Origin: Branchiostoma belcheri
Lineage: Eukaryota; Chordata; Leptocardii; Amphioxiformes; Branchiostomatidae
Direction of reading: 5' to 3'
NCBI RefSeq assembly: GCF_001625305.1
Contig: NW_017804032.1
Coordinates: 1,916,941 to 1,980,940, forward strand
DNA: 64,000 nt
Below are positions 25,341 to 37,822 of this stretch, piece by piece. Within the stretch, counting starts at the first letter, position 1, and each line of letters opens with the position of its first letter. The position numbers and the translations under genes were made by a program. The notes beneath the pieces are model-generated. The model was not told the DNA's origin and did not search any database. It saw only the letters and a list, made by a program, of their open reading frames with translations.

Positions 25341-27142
25341 GAATATCGCTGAGCGGCCCGTTACTCCGAGAACGAACATCGCGGGAACAGCTGCCGTGGG
25401 TTCGCTTGGCTGGATGTTTTATGGCTTCCATCACACAGATGGATTACTGGGGGAATCTGACAGCCCTACCGGCAACTCTTAATTTTCGTTCCTTTACAAT
25501 CACTCTCAATAAGAAGTAATTGGTTTTGAGCCGGAATGCTTCTCGAAGAATATTGTTTTGCATATTTTTTGCCCGGCGGGAATGTGCCAATGTTGCCTTA
25601 GTTATGATGTGCGTGAGGCAAGGGAATCTGCCTGTGAAGGCCTAGGATTCTGGTTCATTCGCACACCTAGTTATTGACCCGAAAACAGAGGCCATCTCAG
25701 CTTTTTTGCGGAGATGTTGATAGCACCTTCTTGATGTGCTGACAGCTTCTTAATTCGGCTGTTGCCACGAATGTCTTAGGGGTTTAATTTGCGGTGCTAG
25801 ACATCCCTCTCACTGGTGCCATATAGAAGTTCTGACCACACCTCGGGCAGACAGCCAACCGTTGATGCCTCTCTTGTAATAGTCGTATATTCTTGGACAA
25901 AGAATTGCTTCCCAAGAAATTGGTTTGGGCGTGCATGAATCCGTGTGTGTTGCCTTAAAAAATAACAGGGCCTTGTTATTAATGAAAGCCACTATTCATT
26001 CCTTAAATCCATAGTTCAGCTATGCCAGGGTGTTCAGAGATACGTTCAAAGGAGGCCACATGTATGGAGAAGTGTTCAGACCTTTTTATGTCGCATCTCG
26101 TCACATCTAGCAACCACTACACGTTTCCAATGGTAATACAAGACTACTCTAAGCATATCGCACGCCAAACTCAATTACGAACTCAAGAAAGACAAATCCG
26201 TAGACCGCCAGCATTAATATTAAACCTCGCGCGGATCAGAAGAAGGATTTTGCCGGAGGTGTTGACTGACATCCTGCACAGCCCACATCACCCTCCAGCC
26301 GAGCCGGCTGACTGCCCTGATACTCATCATTAGCAGCTGAATGGTGGAATTTTCTGCAGTATTAAGGATTTAAACGTTCACGCTCAGCTAGGGCGGAGAA
26401 TACATTCTGCAGCTTTAATGAGAGAGAACGGCAGAGGACGAATGAGCAGGGATCAGGTTGTAATTGCTGAAGAGCACGAACGTTTCAAATTAGCCCTGAT
26501 TATTGAATGCTTAAAGGCAAACATCACCGTATTTATAAATTATGTTCAGTAAGAGATTTTTGTCCATCGCGAGCAAAAACACGACCTCCACGTCATTGAG
26601 ACTATTTGACCATTCATTGCAATATGAAGGATTGATATTTGACATTTTTACATACGTAATAGATATATACACCTACATGTAAGATGTGGAAAACAGACAC
26701 AGCAAAACTTCACAGCAAAATGTAAAATGCCACACGCAACTATTAGGAAGAGTTCAATGACATTCCGTCATGTAATGTGACATCGTGTAACCTTCTTTGA
26801 ACAATGACCATATACATATAACCAAGAAACAGACATGTACATGCTTGGAATTTCAATTAATAAATGTTCGTGACTACCATTCATGCAAGTGTGAACCAAC
26901 AAAGAAAAGAGATAGGCTATAAAAACGCCAATGAATATTTGAACACTTTTCTACCAACGATGATTTTTTGAGCGGTCATAAAAATTTTCAGGGATTCGTG
27001 CGACATTTGACCTGGGTCTCTCTTATTGAAAGCCATCTATAAAACCACAGGAGATTCCATGAACACATCTGAATGCCTAATGCTAAACCATATCAGCGAA
27101 TCTGCCATTAGTAACTCGATATGCTGCCAATTCACCAGACAC

Positions 27143-27194
27143 TATAATAATAATATGATATAATATAATATATAATATAATAATAATAATAATG
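27143..27194. repeat. (AAT)n-rich microsatellite
   Basis: Imperfect ATA/AAT repeat ending in five clean AAT units. Confidence 0.9.
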
Positions 27195-27623
27195 GTTTAT
27201 CAGCAATGGAAAGACAGTTTATCAGACACTATCAGAAAATGGTATATTCTGATCTGTTCAAACAAAAATTACTATTGGTAAACCAATGCTAATATAACAA
27301 TTGTCCTAATGTGAATTCAACCAACTCAACAACAGATAATAGATTATACAGAGTAACTATGAGAAATTGAGGCAGTGTCTTTCTGTTCACGTAAATTGTG
27401 TACTTCGCACCTTTGGATCCAATGAAAAGCACGTCGGAAATTGCAAACGACAGCGTCATCAAGGTTTAAAGCAGGAGAAAATTGATAGCCCGTCCGCGGA
27501 GGGTTCGGACCGTTTGAACACGCTAACCAATTTCATTAAGTGTGCACTGTCGCTGTAATCAGGCTGATTGGGCCCGCATTGATTGGTCGTGCCGCTTGTG
27601 GCGATTTCTTTGCATAGTAATTG

Positions 27624-29003
27624 TAACACAGCGTGCCATTAGCCCTTACTTTCAGCAGCTTTACAAAATGTCATAAGAATCACTTTTCTTTGTACAAAAA
27701 TACAATAGAGGAAATCACTGGATCTTACGTTCTAAAAAGGTCCCTGCCAGTAACACACTCAATATGTGGAAAAGTGGAGGCTACAATATGTTTTGAAGTC
27801 CTATATGTGATATTAAATTGCAACACAGCGTGCCATTAGCCCTTACTTTCAGCAGCTTTACAAAATGTCATAAGAATCACTTTCCTTCGTACGAAAATAC
27901 AATAGAAGGAATCCCCGTGTCTTGCGTTCTGAAAAGCTCTATATCTTTCCTGTAACAAACTCAATATGTGGGAAAGTAGAGGCTACAATATGAATTGAAG
28001 TCCTCTGTATGATATTAATTTGCAACACATCGTGCTATTAGCCCTTACTTTCAGCAGCTTTACAAAATGTCATAAGAATCACTTTCCTTCGTACACAAAA
28101 ATAAAATAGAAAAAATCCCCGTGTCTTGCGTTCTGAAAAGCTCAATAGACTGCCTGTAACACGCTCAATATGTGGGAAAGTAGAGGCTACAATATGAATT
28201 GAAGTCCTCTGTATGATATTAATTTGCAACTCAGCATGCTATTAGACCTTACGCCCAGGAGCTTTACAAAATGTCATAAGAATCACGTCCTTTCGTACAA
28301 AAATACAATAGAAGGAATCCCCGTGTCTTGCGTTCTGAAAAGCTCTATAGCTTTCCTGTATAACACACTCAATATGTGGGAAAGTAGAGGCTACAATATG
28401 GATTGAAGTCCTCTGTATGATAATTTGCAACACAGCGTCCCATTAGCCCATACGTCCAGGAAATTTCAAAAGAATCACTTTCCTCCGTACAAAAATACAA
28501 TAGAACAAATCCCCGACCCGGTCTTGCGTTCTGAAAAGCTCCCTAGATTGCCTGTAAGACCACACCAAGTAATTTTCATGGATGACGTCGGCGCGGGCAT
28601 GGATTGTGGCCTGTTCGCAGAAAAAAACCCCAAGAATTCCGCTTCCTGTAACTATGACCAAAGAGTCACTACACTGCCGCAAATTTGAAAGATGTGATGA
28701 ATGGAAAGAAACAGGAAAGAACGAAAACTGCTGTTCCATTGTTTTTTTTCATGACGAAAAAAAGACTTGTTGGTTGATACACTGTGTTCTCATTCAATTT
28801 GTGTCCTAACATTTGTTGTCTCTTAGTATATTTGAAATCTTGTTTTTTTTTGGTCCTTCTTGCTTTTGTTCGGGCTATCGCATTAGATTTAGGGTCTCCA
28901 GAGGACGTCATCCATGAAAATTACTTGTTGTGGCCTAACACGCTGAACTGTGGGAAAGTAGTGGCTACAATATGACTTGAAGTCCTCTATATGATATTAA
29001 TGG
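27624..29003. repeat. Tandem array, ~200-bp unit, five copies, interrupted by a MITE
   Basis: Units begin GCAACACAGCGTGCCATTAG or a near match at about 27624, 27819, 28022, 28225 and 28426. They share TTACAAAATGTCATAAGAAT, a TGCGTTCTGAAAAG box, CTCAATATGTGGGAAAGT and GAAGTCCTCTGTATGATATT. The fifth unit is split by the MITE at 28558-28935 and resumes after it. Confidence 0.95.
28558..28935 (-). mobile_element. Harbinger-like MITE (copy B) inserted in the ~200-bp array
   Basis: This is a 378-bp element. Its ends read GACCACACCAAGTAATTTTC and, on the other side, the complement of GGCCACAACAAGTAATTTTC. It is flanked by TAA at 28555-28557 and 28936-28938. The neighbouring array unit reads TGCCTGTAACACGCT with a single TAA, so the empty site is visible inside the window and confirms a 3-bp target duplication. 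The orientation is opposite to copy A. Confidence 0.95.
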
Positions 29004-29009
29004 CCGCTC

Positions 29010-31160
29010 AGGCTTTGAATCGACCGCGACGCCATCAACACTATTCTCAGTTCCGATCACTCATCCGCCCGGAGGCAGCGGCGCAGTCGACCCGTCCCCT
29101 GACCTCTCATACGGTCCACTTTCCTGGGACCACGCCACAGATGAGGTCCCGTCGGCTCTGTAGCGGGCTGCCTCACAGTTAATTAAAACGACCCTCAGAG
29201 ATGAGATGGGGTTCATTCTTTTTATCAAATGCATTGACTTCCATATGGTGTGCGATTAGGGATACGGCTGTAGCTACCGTCAGGGAATATTATTTGGATT
29301 GGTAAACAGCTGCCGAGGTGGATGATGTTTTTCCATTCTGGAAAGTTAGATCATGGACCGTAACAAGAAAACCAGAAATCCTAAACGTTACAAAAGCTTT
29401 TCATACTTGCAGATCACCACAAGCAACTCATTTAGTAAGGATTAGTATTGAAGCAAAACAATTTGATAAGTAATCAATTTAAATTTTCTTCTACTTGTAT
29501 ACTTAATGCTAATTTATAGTATAATGCTATAATACTATAATGTAAGGAGTTTCCTGTTTTCCCTCGGCCTTTTAGGTATATGTGTAATAAAAAGAAAGCT
29601 GAAATGAATAAATAAATAAATAAATAAATAAAAGCTAAGCATCTGCGTTCAGCCGTTTCTCTACATTACGTAATACGCTGGAGAAAAATGTATCATTTAT
29701 TTCATAGTTTCTGAATGCATATATCAATATGAATTAGCACACTCATGTTTTTACGAAGGGTTAACTAGCTAGTAAAATAAAAAAGAAAACAGAAAAACAT
29801 CAGTGTCCTATATAGGGCCTCCCTTTATCGATTTATTGGGGATGAATGAAAAACAATAAAATGTGAAATGGCCATATTAAAGGGATGACATTAGTCGGTA
29901 TTTACGGGGTTTTATAATAGTGCAGGTGGTGCTAAAGTATGAATGGTGCACATGAGCTGTACATAATTCATACTTATGAGTGTCATAATCTCCTTCTAAG
30001 ACCCTTCACAGCAGAATAGCAGGGAAGTCAGTCGTAAAATCTATACTCAATACCGCAACAACCCATGCGGAGCAAGAATGTTACGTAAAGCCGCATGGTA
30101 CTTGTTTTTTTGGGAGCTTTTTTTCTTTTGAAATATTTCGTATGGACATAAAATGATAGCCTGTGTATACAAGCTCTCGGCTGGAGGTTAATGACCCCCA
30201 CCGGGGGGCGGCAACCTAGGGCGGCGGCCGCCAGGAGCGCGATTTAGTCAGGCTAATAAAATGAGTACTTTCTCAATACCTAATCGTGATCTATAGAAAT
30301 ATTAATATCTATATTTCAAAACTAAGATATCCTTCAATATGTAACGTGAAATACACGAACAGAAATCAATATTACGTCCAACCAAAGTACGAGGATTATC
30401 CAGCAAAGGACTTTGCGTTTTGTCCTGAACGATTCCATCTAGCAGGGTTGAATTTAACACTTTAACGGAAAGCCATTGCGTGGTTCTGTGGTCATATCTC
30501 GCTGAAGACCGCTGCATGCATGTGTGAGGAGTCGTTGACCCGTGGACAGGGCCTCAGGTGCCGCTGGCGTGAAGGTAATTCTGTAAACCAAGAAAAAAAA
30601 CGGCCCATCCATAACATTTGTGGGGTTCATCAAGATATCTGGGTATCGACCCATTTGTCTTAACGTTTTATGTTTTAAATAAACAGGTCAACGGGGTGTG
30701 TAAGTACGGTCCCATGTAGTCTTCTGCTCATTCGAACTATAAAACCTGTCTGAATTGGAGCCTGTGAATATTGGTAAAAAATCATCATTTTGACGTTGAT
30801 ATTGTCATATTTACAGGAATGCCAGATGCATTATCTATAACATACTAAGTCGGAAAACAATTTTCTAACAGTAATTTAATGAAAACATATCCCTAAAAGA
30901 AGTGCCAAATACATATCCAATCACAAAAAAACACGTACTTTCAGTTGGTCCTTCTCGTCCTTTTGACCCCTATGAGTTATCTACCTTGGAAATTACAAGG
31001 ACCTCCTCCCGTGTTATCTGATTGGCATGTTGAAAAGGGCAGCTTTTAGTCCCAGGAAGATTGGTGGTCGATAAGATGTCGTTTGGTGACTGCGGGGTTA
31101 GGGCGATAAAGCAAGGACAGATCTGTTGGCAGCCAATTTGAGCTGCGGGAGAACGTTTGG
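29010..31160. other. Gene-free stretch
   Basis: No gene is supported. It holds an AAAT microsatellite at 29606-29632 and a short GC-rich island at about 30180-30245, with CCACCGGGGGG and GGCGGCGGCCGCC followed by TAAT motifs. Confidence 0.4.
29606..29632. repeat. (AAAT)n microsatellite
   Basis: Six AAAT units, nearly perfect. Confidence 0.95.
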
Positions 31161-31169
31161 AAAATAGGA

Positions 31170-31690
31170 TGTCAGGAAACTTTGTTCCTTGGAGAGGGTT
31201 TGCAGTCTACCACTAGAATACATTACGGTTGCAAGAAGCATTCAGTCACTAAAAGCAATGATAGAATGCTAGATTAGATATCGTACAATACATGTTTTCT
31301 AACTGTTACAATATCACAAGATACATTTTCAGGAAACTTTGTTCCTTCGAGTAGGATTGCAGCCTCTAGAATACATTAAAGCTGCACGTCAACCTCAAAA
31401 AGATATATCTATAGATTCTGAAGCATTCTGTCACTAAAGGAAATGTTAGAATTCTATCTAGATTAGATGGTGTAAAATGTTTTCTTACTGTTCAATATCA
31501 CAACAAAATACATTTTCAGGAAACTTTGCTCACTTTGTTCCTTCAAGTCTACTACTAGAATACATTAAAGCTGCACGACAACCTCACAAAAGATATATCT
31601 ATAGAAGCATTCAATCACTAAACGAAATGTTAGAATGCGAGATTAGATTAAAATGCATGGCTTCTTACTGTTCAATATCACAGCCACCGT
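31170..31690. repeat. Tandem array, about 160-185-bp unit, three copies
   Basis: CAGGAAACTTTGTTCC or a close match occurs at about 31172, 31332 and 31517. Each copy is followed by CTAGAATACATTA, AAGCATTC.GTCACTAAA and TTAGATTAGAT boxes. Unit length varies through small indels. Confidence 0.85.
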
Positions 31691-31699
31691 ATTCTACTG

Positions 31700-33540
31700 A
31701 TTCACATCTATCAAAGTCAAACTGTTACAAGTGGAATTGTCCTTGACTGCAGCTACAAGCATAATAGAACATGTATATTAGAATCAAGTCGGGATATTCT
31801 AAGATAAAGAAGCTAGGCAGAATTCTGACAAGCTTGTCAAAATGAGCATGATACTTCACTATCTTTTGTTTTTACTATATTGAAAGCTGATATCACCGGT
31901 ATTGTCAGATTTTGAGGTAGACTCAGTGACAAATTATGAACGTGTAATAGTCAAATTCTTTAGGCCAGAGATATAGAGATATAGATATATATATATGTGG
32001 CCGTCGGTCAATACTGAGAGATATAGAGAGAGATATCTTCTAGATACAGTGTAACTGTCAAATATGTGTATGTAATTTATCTATATCTATAATATATCTG
32101 TGACCCAGATGATCCGCTGCCAAGCCTTTCACTAAGTGTTGAACGCGCACGCAGATATGATATAAACTACTGTTACATGTATGTGATAAATACGTGACTT
32201 CTACGCGCAACAGTTTTACATGAGATATTCAAGTATCGAGTATCAAAAACAATGATATATCCCTTGAATACAACATTGGAATTGCTTAAACAGGTATCGA
32301 GTATCGAAGACAGGGATTTAGCTATTGGATACAAAATGTTTGGAATCGCTTATACAAAAATCTCCGGTGTGAACAAATTCTTCATGAAATGAAAAGTCGG
32401 CAGTTGAGCTATTCAATACATACTCAGTAACTGTTACTGTAGCATGATAGATTTTGTTAAAATGATACATTGGCAAACATCAGTAATAGATAACACTTGC
32501 AGTCATCAAAGACAAAATTATCAAAATACTGTATTTGTTTTCTGACAGTACAGAGAATCGAAAAATATTTAACAATTAACATAGATACATGTAATGATGT
32601 ACATGAAATATGATAATGACCTCAGGTGGCAGGTGTGAGGTCAATAACAATCCATCAATATGGTGTCATTTTATAATGAGATAAATAAATTATTGGGCAT
32701 GTGGGGACATTCTTCTTGTTATCCAATAGTGCAGCGATTATGCTTATAATAAATCATTGTAATGAATTGGGAAATCATTGAATTATTTACATTCTTGCAG
32801 ATAAATCTTATCAAGTAGAAGATTTTGTTACACAAGTATTGATATTCAATAAAGGAACATACATGGACAACTACTGTGTTGAATACCAACTTGAAGGTAA
32901 AAAGAACTGACTTATATAGTTCTCTCTGGGTAAGGTTGTACACGTAAAACATATATGTAATCAAAATCTATTAAAATGCCATATGGCAAAGGGATATACA
33001 TTGAAAACAACTAATAGAGAGAAGTTATGGCGTGAGCATCAGCAACTAAAATTGTTTTTGCACCCATGTGACAATGACGTCAGCATTTTGTCGCCATATT
33101 GGGGGGTTAAACCCGTATGTCGCCAGGTCCATGACAGTTTTATATGTAATTACAGCCAAATACATGTGTGATTATGACAAATGCATGTGGGAGATTTATA
33201 GGTGTGACTCCCATGTCCAGACGACCAGACTGGTGGGTGTAATGTCACGTGCAAAAACTCTATAACTCATATCACAGGAGGTGAAACCTGTACAATAAAT
33301 GCATTAGGTGGGCGTGGTTACGAGTATAAACCACCAAAGGGGACTAAGGCACCTGATTCCAGTACGGTTAAACATTAATTAACCGGGAAACCCCTTCACT
33401 CATTAAAATGGGGCCTCGTGTTCTTTTGGGGAAACAAGGTTTTTCACCCTACATCCCTATAGTGAACATCTAGGATAGGCTTGGTGGTTATACAGCTACG
33501 TAAGTCAGTGAAGGTTAGACATCCAGGTAATAAGATACGC
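31700..33540. other. AT-rich stretch, no gene
   Basis: It contains low-complexity GATATA runs at about 31965-32035 and a two-copy TATCGAGTATC repeat at about 32230-32350. No coding evidence was found. Confidence 0.45.
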
Positions 33541-33544
33541 CAAA

Positions 33545-33807
33545 AAGCAGTTACTCAAGCAACTGGATATGATTTTGGAAACGGTCAGAAGTTTCAGGTA
33601 GTATCCACTACCTTTTGTCAGTGACACTAAGAGACTGCAAGAAAAATGCAGGTTTATATATTTCATTTTTGCATATCAATTTTTGCATATCAATCAATAG
33701 TTTGTGCTTATAAACCTGCATGCATTTCTCCTGCAGTCTCTTAGTGTCACTGACGAAAGGTAGTGGATGCCAGAATCATATCCAGTTGCTTGAGTAACTG
33801 TTTTTAC
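33545..33807. repeat. Fold-back repeat: two inverted arms, each with a hammerhead-like motif
   Basis: The left arm (about 33545-33660) and right arm (about 33705-33807) are inverted copies. They share AGTTACTCAAGCAACTGGAT, CAGTGACACTAAGAGACTGC and GCAGGTTTATA. On the minus strand the left arm reads CTGACAA, a 7-bp stem and GAAA. The right arm has an intact CTGACGA at 33750-33756, but its stem and the GAAA box are deleted. Related to 16640-16775. Confidence 0.9.
33580..33621 (-). ncRNA. Hammerhead-like core, decayed
   Basis: Read on the minus strand: CTGACAA (33621-33615), then stem AGGTAGT/ACTACCT with loop GGAT, then GAAA (33595-33592), then AC...GT for a minimal stem III. The essential G of CUGANGA is changed to A (CG to CA, a typical CpG decay), so this copy should be inactive. 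Confidence 0.5.
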
Positions 33808-34369
33808 AGCTACGTAGTTGAATGCTGTTATTGGCCTCTGCGCACTTAAGTGTGGGTCCATTGACCACGTCACATCAAAGCAGGGGAATAAAAGACCGGA
33901 ATGTGGCGGCAGAGGCCTCCTAATAAAAAGGACACTTGAATGACAGAGTCGAAGGAATAAAAAAACTAGATAAGTCACAGGTGCGCTACGATATATGACT
34001 GCAAAATAACGTTTAGTCTCAGTCCTGTTTTCAAACTAATCAGAAATGTCTCAAGAATTGTGTCCTGTGACAGATTTGACTCACTTACAAAGAGACTATT
34101 TAGTAAGGTAAACACAATTCTATTAGCTATTAGCGCCTTAGAAAAGGCTGCTAATGTATTTTTAAAAGCCATATATAGGCCTTTCAACACGATCTAGTCC
34201 TATCATATTATCTCTACTGTATATTGGAAGCAATCACATTGACCTAATTTTTTTTCTTATCATATGACCTTAATTCTGATGAAATTGCACGCTTTTGTAA
34301 GCAAATGGCACTTTATAGTCGAAACTTAGACAAAATGCTATGTACTGCCTATAAAGTTTAGAAAGGTCC

Positions 34370-34370
34370 G

Positions 34371-34401
<31 letters not shown>

Positions 34402-34480
34402 CGTGCGTGTGTGTGTGTGTGTGTACGTGTGTGTGTATGTGTATGTGTGTGTGTGTGTGTGCCAATGTATGTGTATGTGC
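34370..34480. repeat. (GT)n microsatellite, interrupted
   Basis: A long GT run with GC and AT interruptions, continuing as TATGTG units. Confidence 0.95.
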
Positions 34481-35249
34481 GGTGTTCAGCACCAAGGACA
34501 GGTACTGCTGTCAGCTACTTAACGCAATCCCAATGTGACTGCACGTGCTTGTGCGCTTTCACAACTGTTCTCAAAGTTTCTCTTGCTGCTCGCAGTCTCA
34601 TTTTCCCCTACTCACGTGTACTCACATCGTTTCTGACGTTCAGAGACCTCCCTTCCTCCGTGCACTCAACTCTAACTCCAGACTGTCGACTTACATAAGG
34701 CAAAAGTTATACCGATTGCGCTAAGTGCATCGGAGCCTGTCGGACTGAATGTAAACATGAGTAAAGCCGACCCGCCGTCACCTGATATTTCTCTACACGG
34801 GAAGACGTGGGCTCAGCCAGGAGCAGAGGTTAAAGATCACCCCCTTGAAGAGGCAACTTTAATTTCAAGTCTTTTTGCTGTTTTCAAAGAGGTCTGCACC
34901 TTATTAATAAAATGACGCCAAAGATACGTTATTACTTACAGTGTCTGCATTCATGCATTATGCAGAATTGTGAATATGCTCAAAGTATGAATTATGTATT
35001 TCTCAAAACGTTACACGGTCACAAGAATTTGGCAACAATGCACATTTTCAAAAAAATTAATTGCCTGCTCAAACAATCGTCAAGGTGAAAAATAGATTAT
35101 CCTCATAATCAGTACAAGATTAACGAACTGACAGTTGAATTAGCAGCAATTTACAGCTAAAGCTAGCAGGAGTTTGGAAGATAACGGATTTTGAATCCCT
35201 AGAGAGAAACGTGTTTGGATCAACATTGTATTCATCAGGTAATATCCAT

Positions 35250-35615
35250 GCTTATACCAAATAACTTTTCTGTATTTTTTTAAGAACGCAAAGGTGATAC
35301 ATTGTTTCTTTTTCTATTGTTTTATATCACGCACTCTGGTCCGTTGTCATCATGGTATAATGCTTTCCCCATGGCCAATCAATACTCGGCCGCATTACTT
35401 ATTTTCATAAAATCAATAGATATCAGCCGCTTATACCGAATAACGTTTCTGTATTTTGTTACGGAAACAAAGGTGGAACATGGTTTCTCTATCTATTGTT
35501 TTATATCCCGTACTCTGGTCCTTTGCAATTACGATGAAGTGAAAATACGCTTTTACCAGTAAGTACTCGGTCGCATTACTTATTTTCATAAAATCAATAG
35601 ATATCAGCCGTGGTG
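35250..35615. repeat. Tandem duplication, ~181-bp unit
   Basis: CTTATACCAAATAAC (about 35250) and CTTATACCGAATAAC (about 35431) begin two copies. Both contain TCTATTGTTTTATATC and end in CATAAAATCAATAGATATCA followed by GCCG. Confidence 0.9.
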
Positions 35616-36850
35616 AAATGCCCATTTGTCCTTCATGTACGGAGTTACCGCAGCCGGATCAACCCGATATCTCTCCAGATTACCCCTGGACGCGCCTTCC
35701 GAGCCGACCAGATCACACAGCCTTATTCTCACCCGCGTTCCGATCGTAACATCTAACACAAGACCAAGGAGGAAGGTCGTGAGACTTTTTGACGCGTTTT
35801 AAGAGAAATATTACCGTCGGAACAGTTTGATCTTTATGAAGGATGGTCTTTCTGACCTAGAATTTATCGGTATTGACAGGGACCAGAAACGGCCTACGGG
35901 TAGGGGCCCGAAGGGGGGTAGCAATTTCTCTTCTTATTCCAATGCCAGCTTCCTCCTTTTATTTTCCTTTTAGATAGAATTACACAGAAGATTCCTACTC
36001 ACTTTCAACTTCTTACAAAAGTATCCACCGTTACAAGTTACACGTAAGCGACTTTCAGAAATTGTACACCGTGATCTTTGAATTAAATATTCCTTGAGCA
36101 GCAGACAATGCAATCAACGTGTCTAAGCAAAAATTCAATAAGTTGCTTTGACGGAAGAGGTGACGGTGGGTCGCCTTAGATAACACTAATAACTTGGCGC
36201 CGACCCAAATACATACATAAATGCCAGCAAAATGCGCTTCCTAAAGTCTGTTATTCACACAATTTAAGTCATTATCGGTGGCTTAACTTTTCTATCCTCT
36301 TCTAATCAACAGTAAATACGAAGTAATGAATTTTATAATTTATTTCAACAGCATTTTGCTTAATTTTATCTTCTAAATCAGGCAAACGTATCTTGACATT
36401 TATGTCTGCGTATTTTCATGTTTATTCGATGTATGTGATTTTGTAATTGATCTAGAGCCACCCAATAATGATGAATGAATAAATGAATAATAAGAATAAA
36501 TGAATAATATACAGTCAATAGCTTTAGTCAAATAGTGAAAATAAAATTATTGAATTGCTATAATATGAGTTTCCTTCTTCCGTCGGTAGTTCTATTGTCC
36601 ACCTAGCGGTGTATGTATAACCTGCAGCAACAAGTCAATCGACATTTCAAGCCACCGTACGACACTTACGACTCCTAGCGAAATCTGTAAAAATTCCAGG
36701 CTAGAATTCATGGCTGTAAAAAAAATTGACGTGTTCAAGGCCTTGCTAATCTAAGTTATACCTCTACACATGCAGACGAAACGTATTTTTCAGAACTCTC
36801 TATCAAGTATGACGTATATCTATTTTCACAAATTACGTTTTAGATGTTTA

Positions 36851-37245
36851 GGCCATGTTGATTTGATTATATGGATGACATCCTCTGGGAACCCCAAAAC
36901 TGATGCGCGCGTGCGAATAAAAAAAAAGTTTTGCAAAAAAAAAAGTTGCTTTCACTATGAAATCTACGTGGTCATGAAGGTTGAACAAATGGCACAGAAT
37001 ATGTTATGGCGAATAATCTACTCTTCGAATTAATTTCTTTACATTTTTGTCTTTTTTCCTTTGATTTTGGCATTCTACGACATTGGTATCGTTTCTAAAT
37101 GTTTTCCTTGCAACTTATGGTATATTTTTGCTCATTTAGCAACTGTTTTGCACGATTTACAGTATGGTTGAAACCTTTTTTATTTTAAACGGCCGAAAAT
37201 TCATGCGCGCGCGGATGTCATCCATATAATCAAATCAACATGGCC
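36851..37245 (+). mobile_element. Harbinger-like MITE, GGCCATGTTG subfamily (copy C)
   Basis: This is a 395-bp element with inverted ends GGCCATGTTGATTTGATTAT continuing into ATGGATGACATCC. Flanks are TTA on the left and TAA on the right, a TWA-type site with one mismatch. The internal end of the inverted repeat (ATGGATGACATCC) and the subterminal ATGCGCGCGCGG match the GGCCACA subfamily, while the outermost 20 bases differ. Confidence 0.85.
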
Positions 37246-37377
37246 TAAGAAGAAAAAAAATGCAAATAGTAATCTTATCCCTAAAAGACATTTTTGATTA
37301 AAGCAGAACTTATCTTAATATAGTCGAGGTATGCCCTCACTGTGTATCAGTGCTAAACTTGCCTGTTCCCTTCTTTT

Positions 37378-37397
37378 NNNNNNNNNNNNNNNNNNNN
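37378..37397. other. Assembly gap (20 N)
   Basis: A run of 20 N. It lies exactly where the left part of MITE copy D should be, and copy C lies just before it, so similar repeats probably broke the assembly. Confidence 1.
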
Positions 37398-37529
37398 TAT
37401 TTTTGCTCATTTAGCAACTTGTTTGCACGATTTACAGTATGGTTAGTTAAACGTTTTTTTTTTTTTTTGGAAACGGCCGAAAATTCATGCGCGCGCGGAT
37501 GTCATCCATATAATCAAATCAACATGGCC
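37398..37529 (+). mobile_element. Partial MITE, GGCCATGTTG subfamily (copy D)
   Basis: This is the right-hand 132 bases of a copy-C-like element, ending in CATGGCC followed by TTA. It differs from copy C by several substitutions and a poly-T expansion, so it is a distinct copy. Its left part is missing in the gap. Confidence 0.85.
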
Positions 37530-37822
37530 TTATTTTACAATGCCAGTGCCTCTTGGCAAACACAGATTAAATGTTAAGTGCAGGTACATGACCCATGCCA
37601 TTTATTTTACGTAACTTTTAACGTTGAAGTCAAACAATGACTAAGAAAAAATAACGGCTAATGGTCCATTCATTATGAAAACCATATGTTCCATTATATT
37701 AATTCCTATTACAAATATCAAACAAAACTGTATGTTACCAAATTACGTACACGAACATTGTTCGGTGGCAAAAAAATCCTAGTTTCGTCTGTTTAAAACG
37801 TAAGGCATAAGAACGGGAAACA

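Larger units (their letters stand above)
24180..27600. other. Gene-free stretch; possible LINE tail and conserved blocks
   Basis: No gene is supported. A T-rich run at about 25140-25335, ending in AAAATAAAGAAG, resembles a LINE 3' UTR. Blocks at about 26260-26345, 26375-26515 and 27430-27610 have balanced composition and TAATTGCTGA, CTGATTATTGAATG, TCATTAAGTG and GATTGATTGG motifs, and may be regulatory. An AAT-rich microsatellite lies at 27143-27194. Confidence 0.35.
33810..36845. other. Gene-free stretch with simple and tandem repeats
   Basis: A GT microsatellite lies at 34370-34480 and a two-copy 181-bp tandem repeat at 35250-35615. The rest is AT-rich DNA without coding evidence. Confidence 0.45.

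Noticed and set aside
27367-28911. Many 60-98-codon frames
   Set aside because: They follow the ~200-bp array units and the MITE inside it. Similar peptides recur only because the DNA repeats.
34375-34698. 107-codon frame beginning with a Cys-Val repeat
   Set aside because: It starts inside the GT microsatellite. The remainder has no recognisable domain or splice support.
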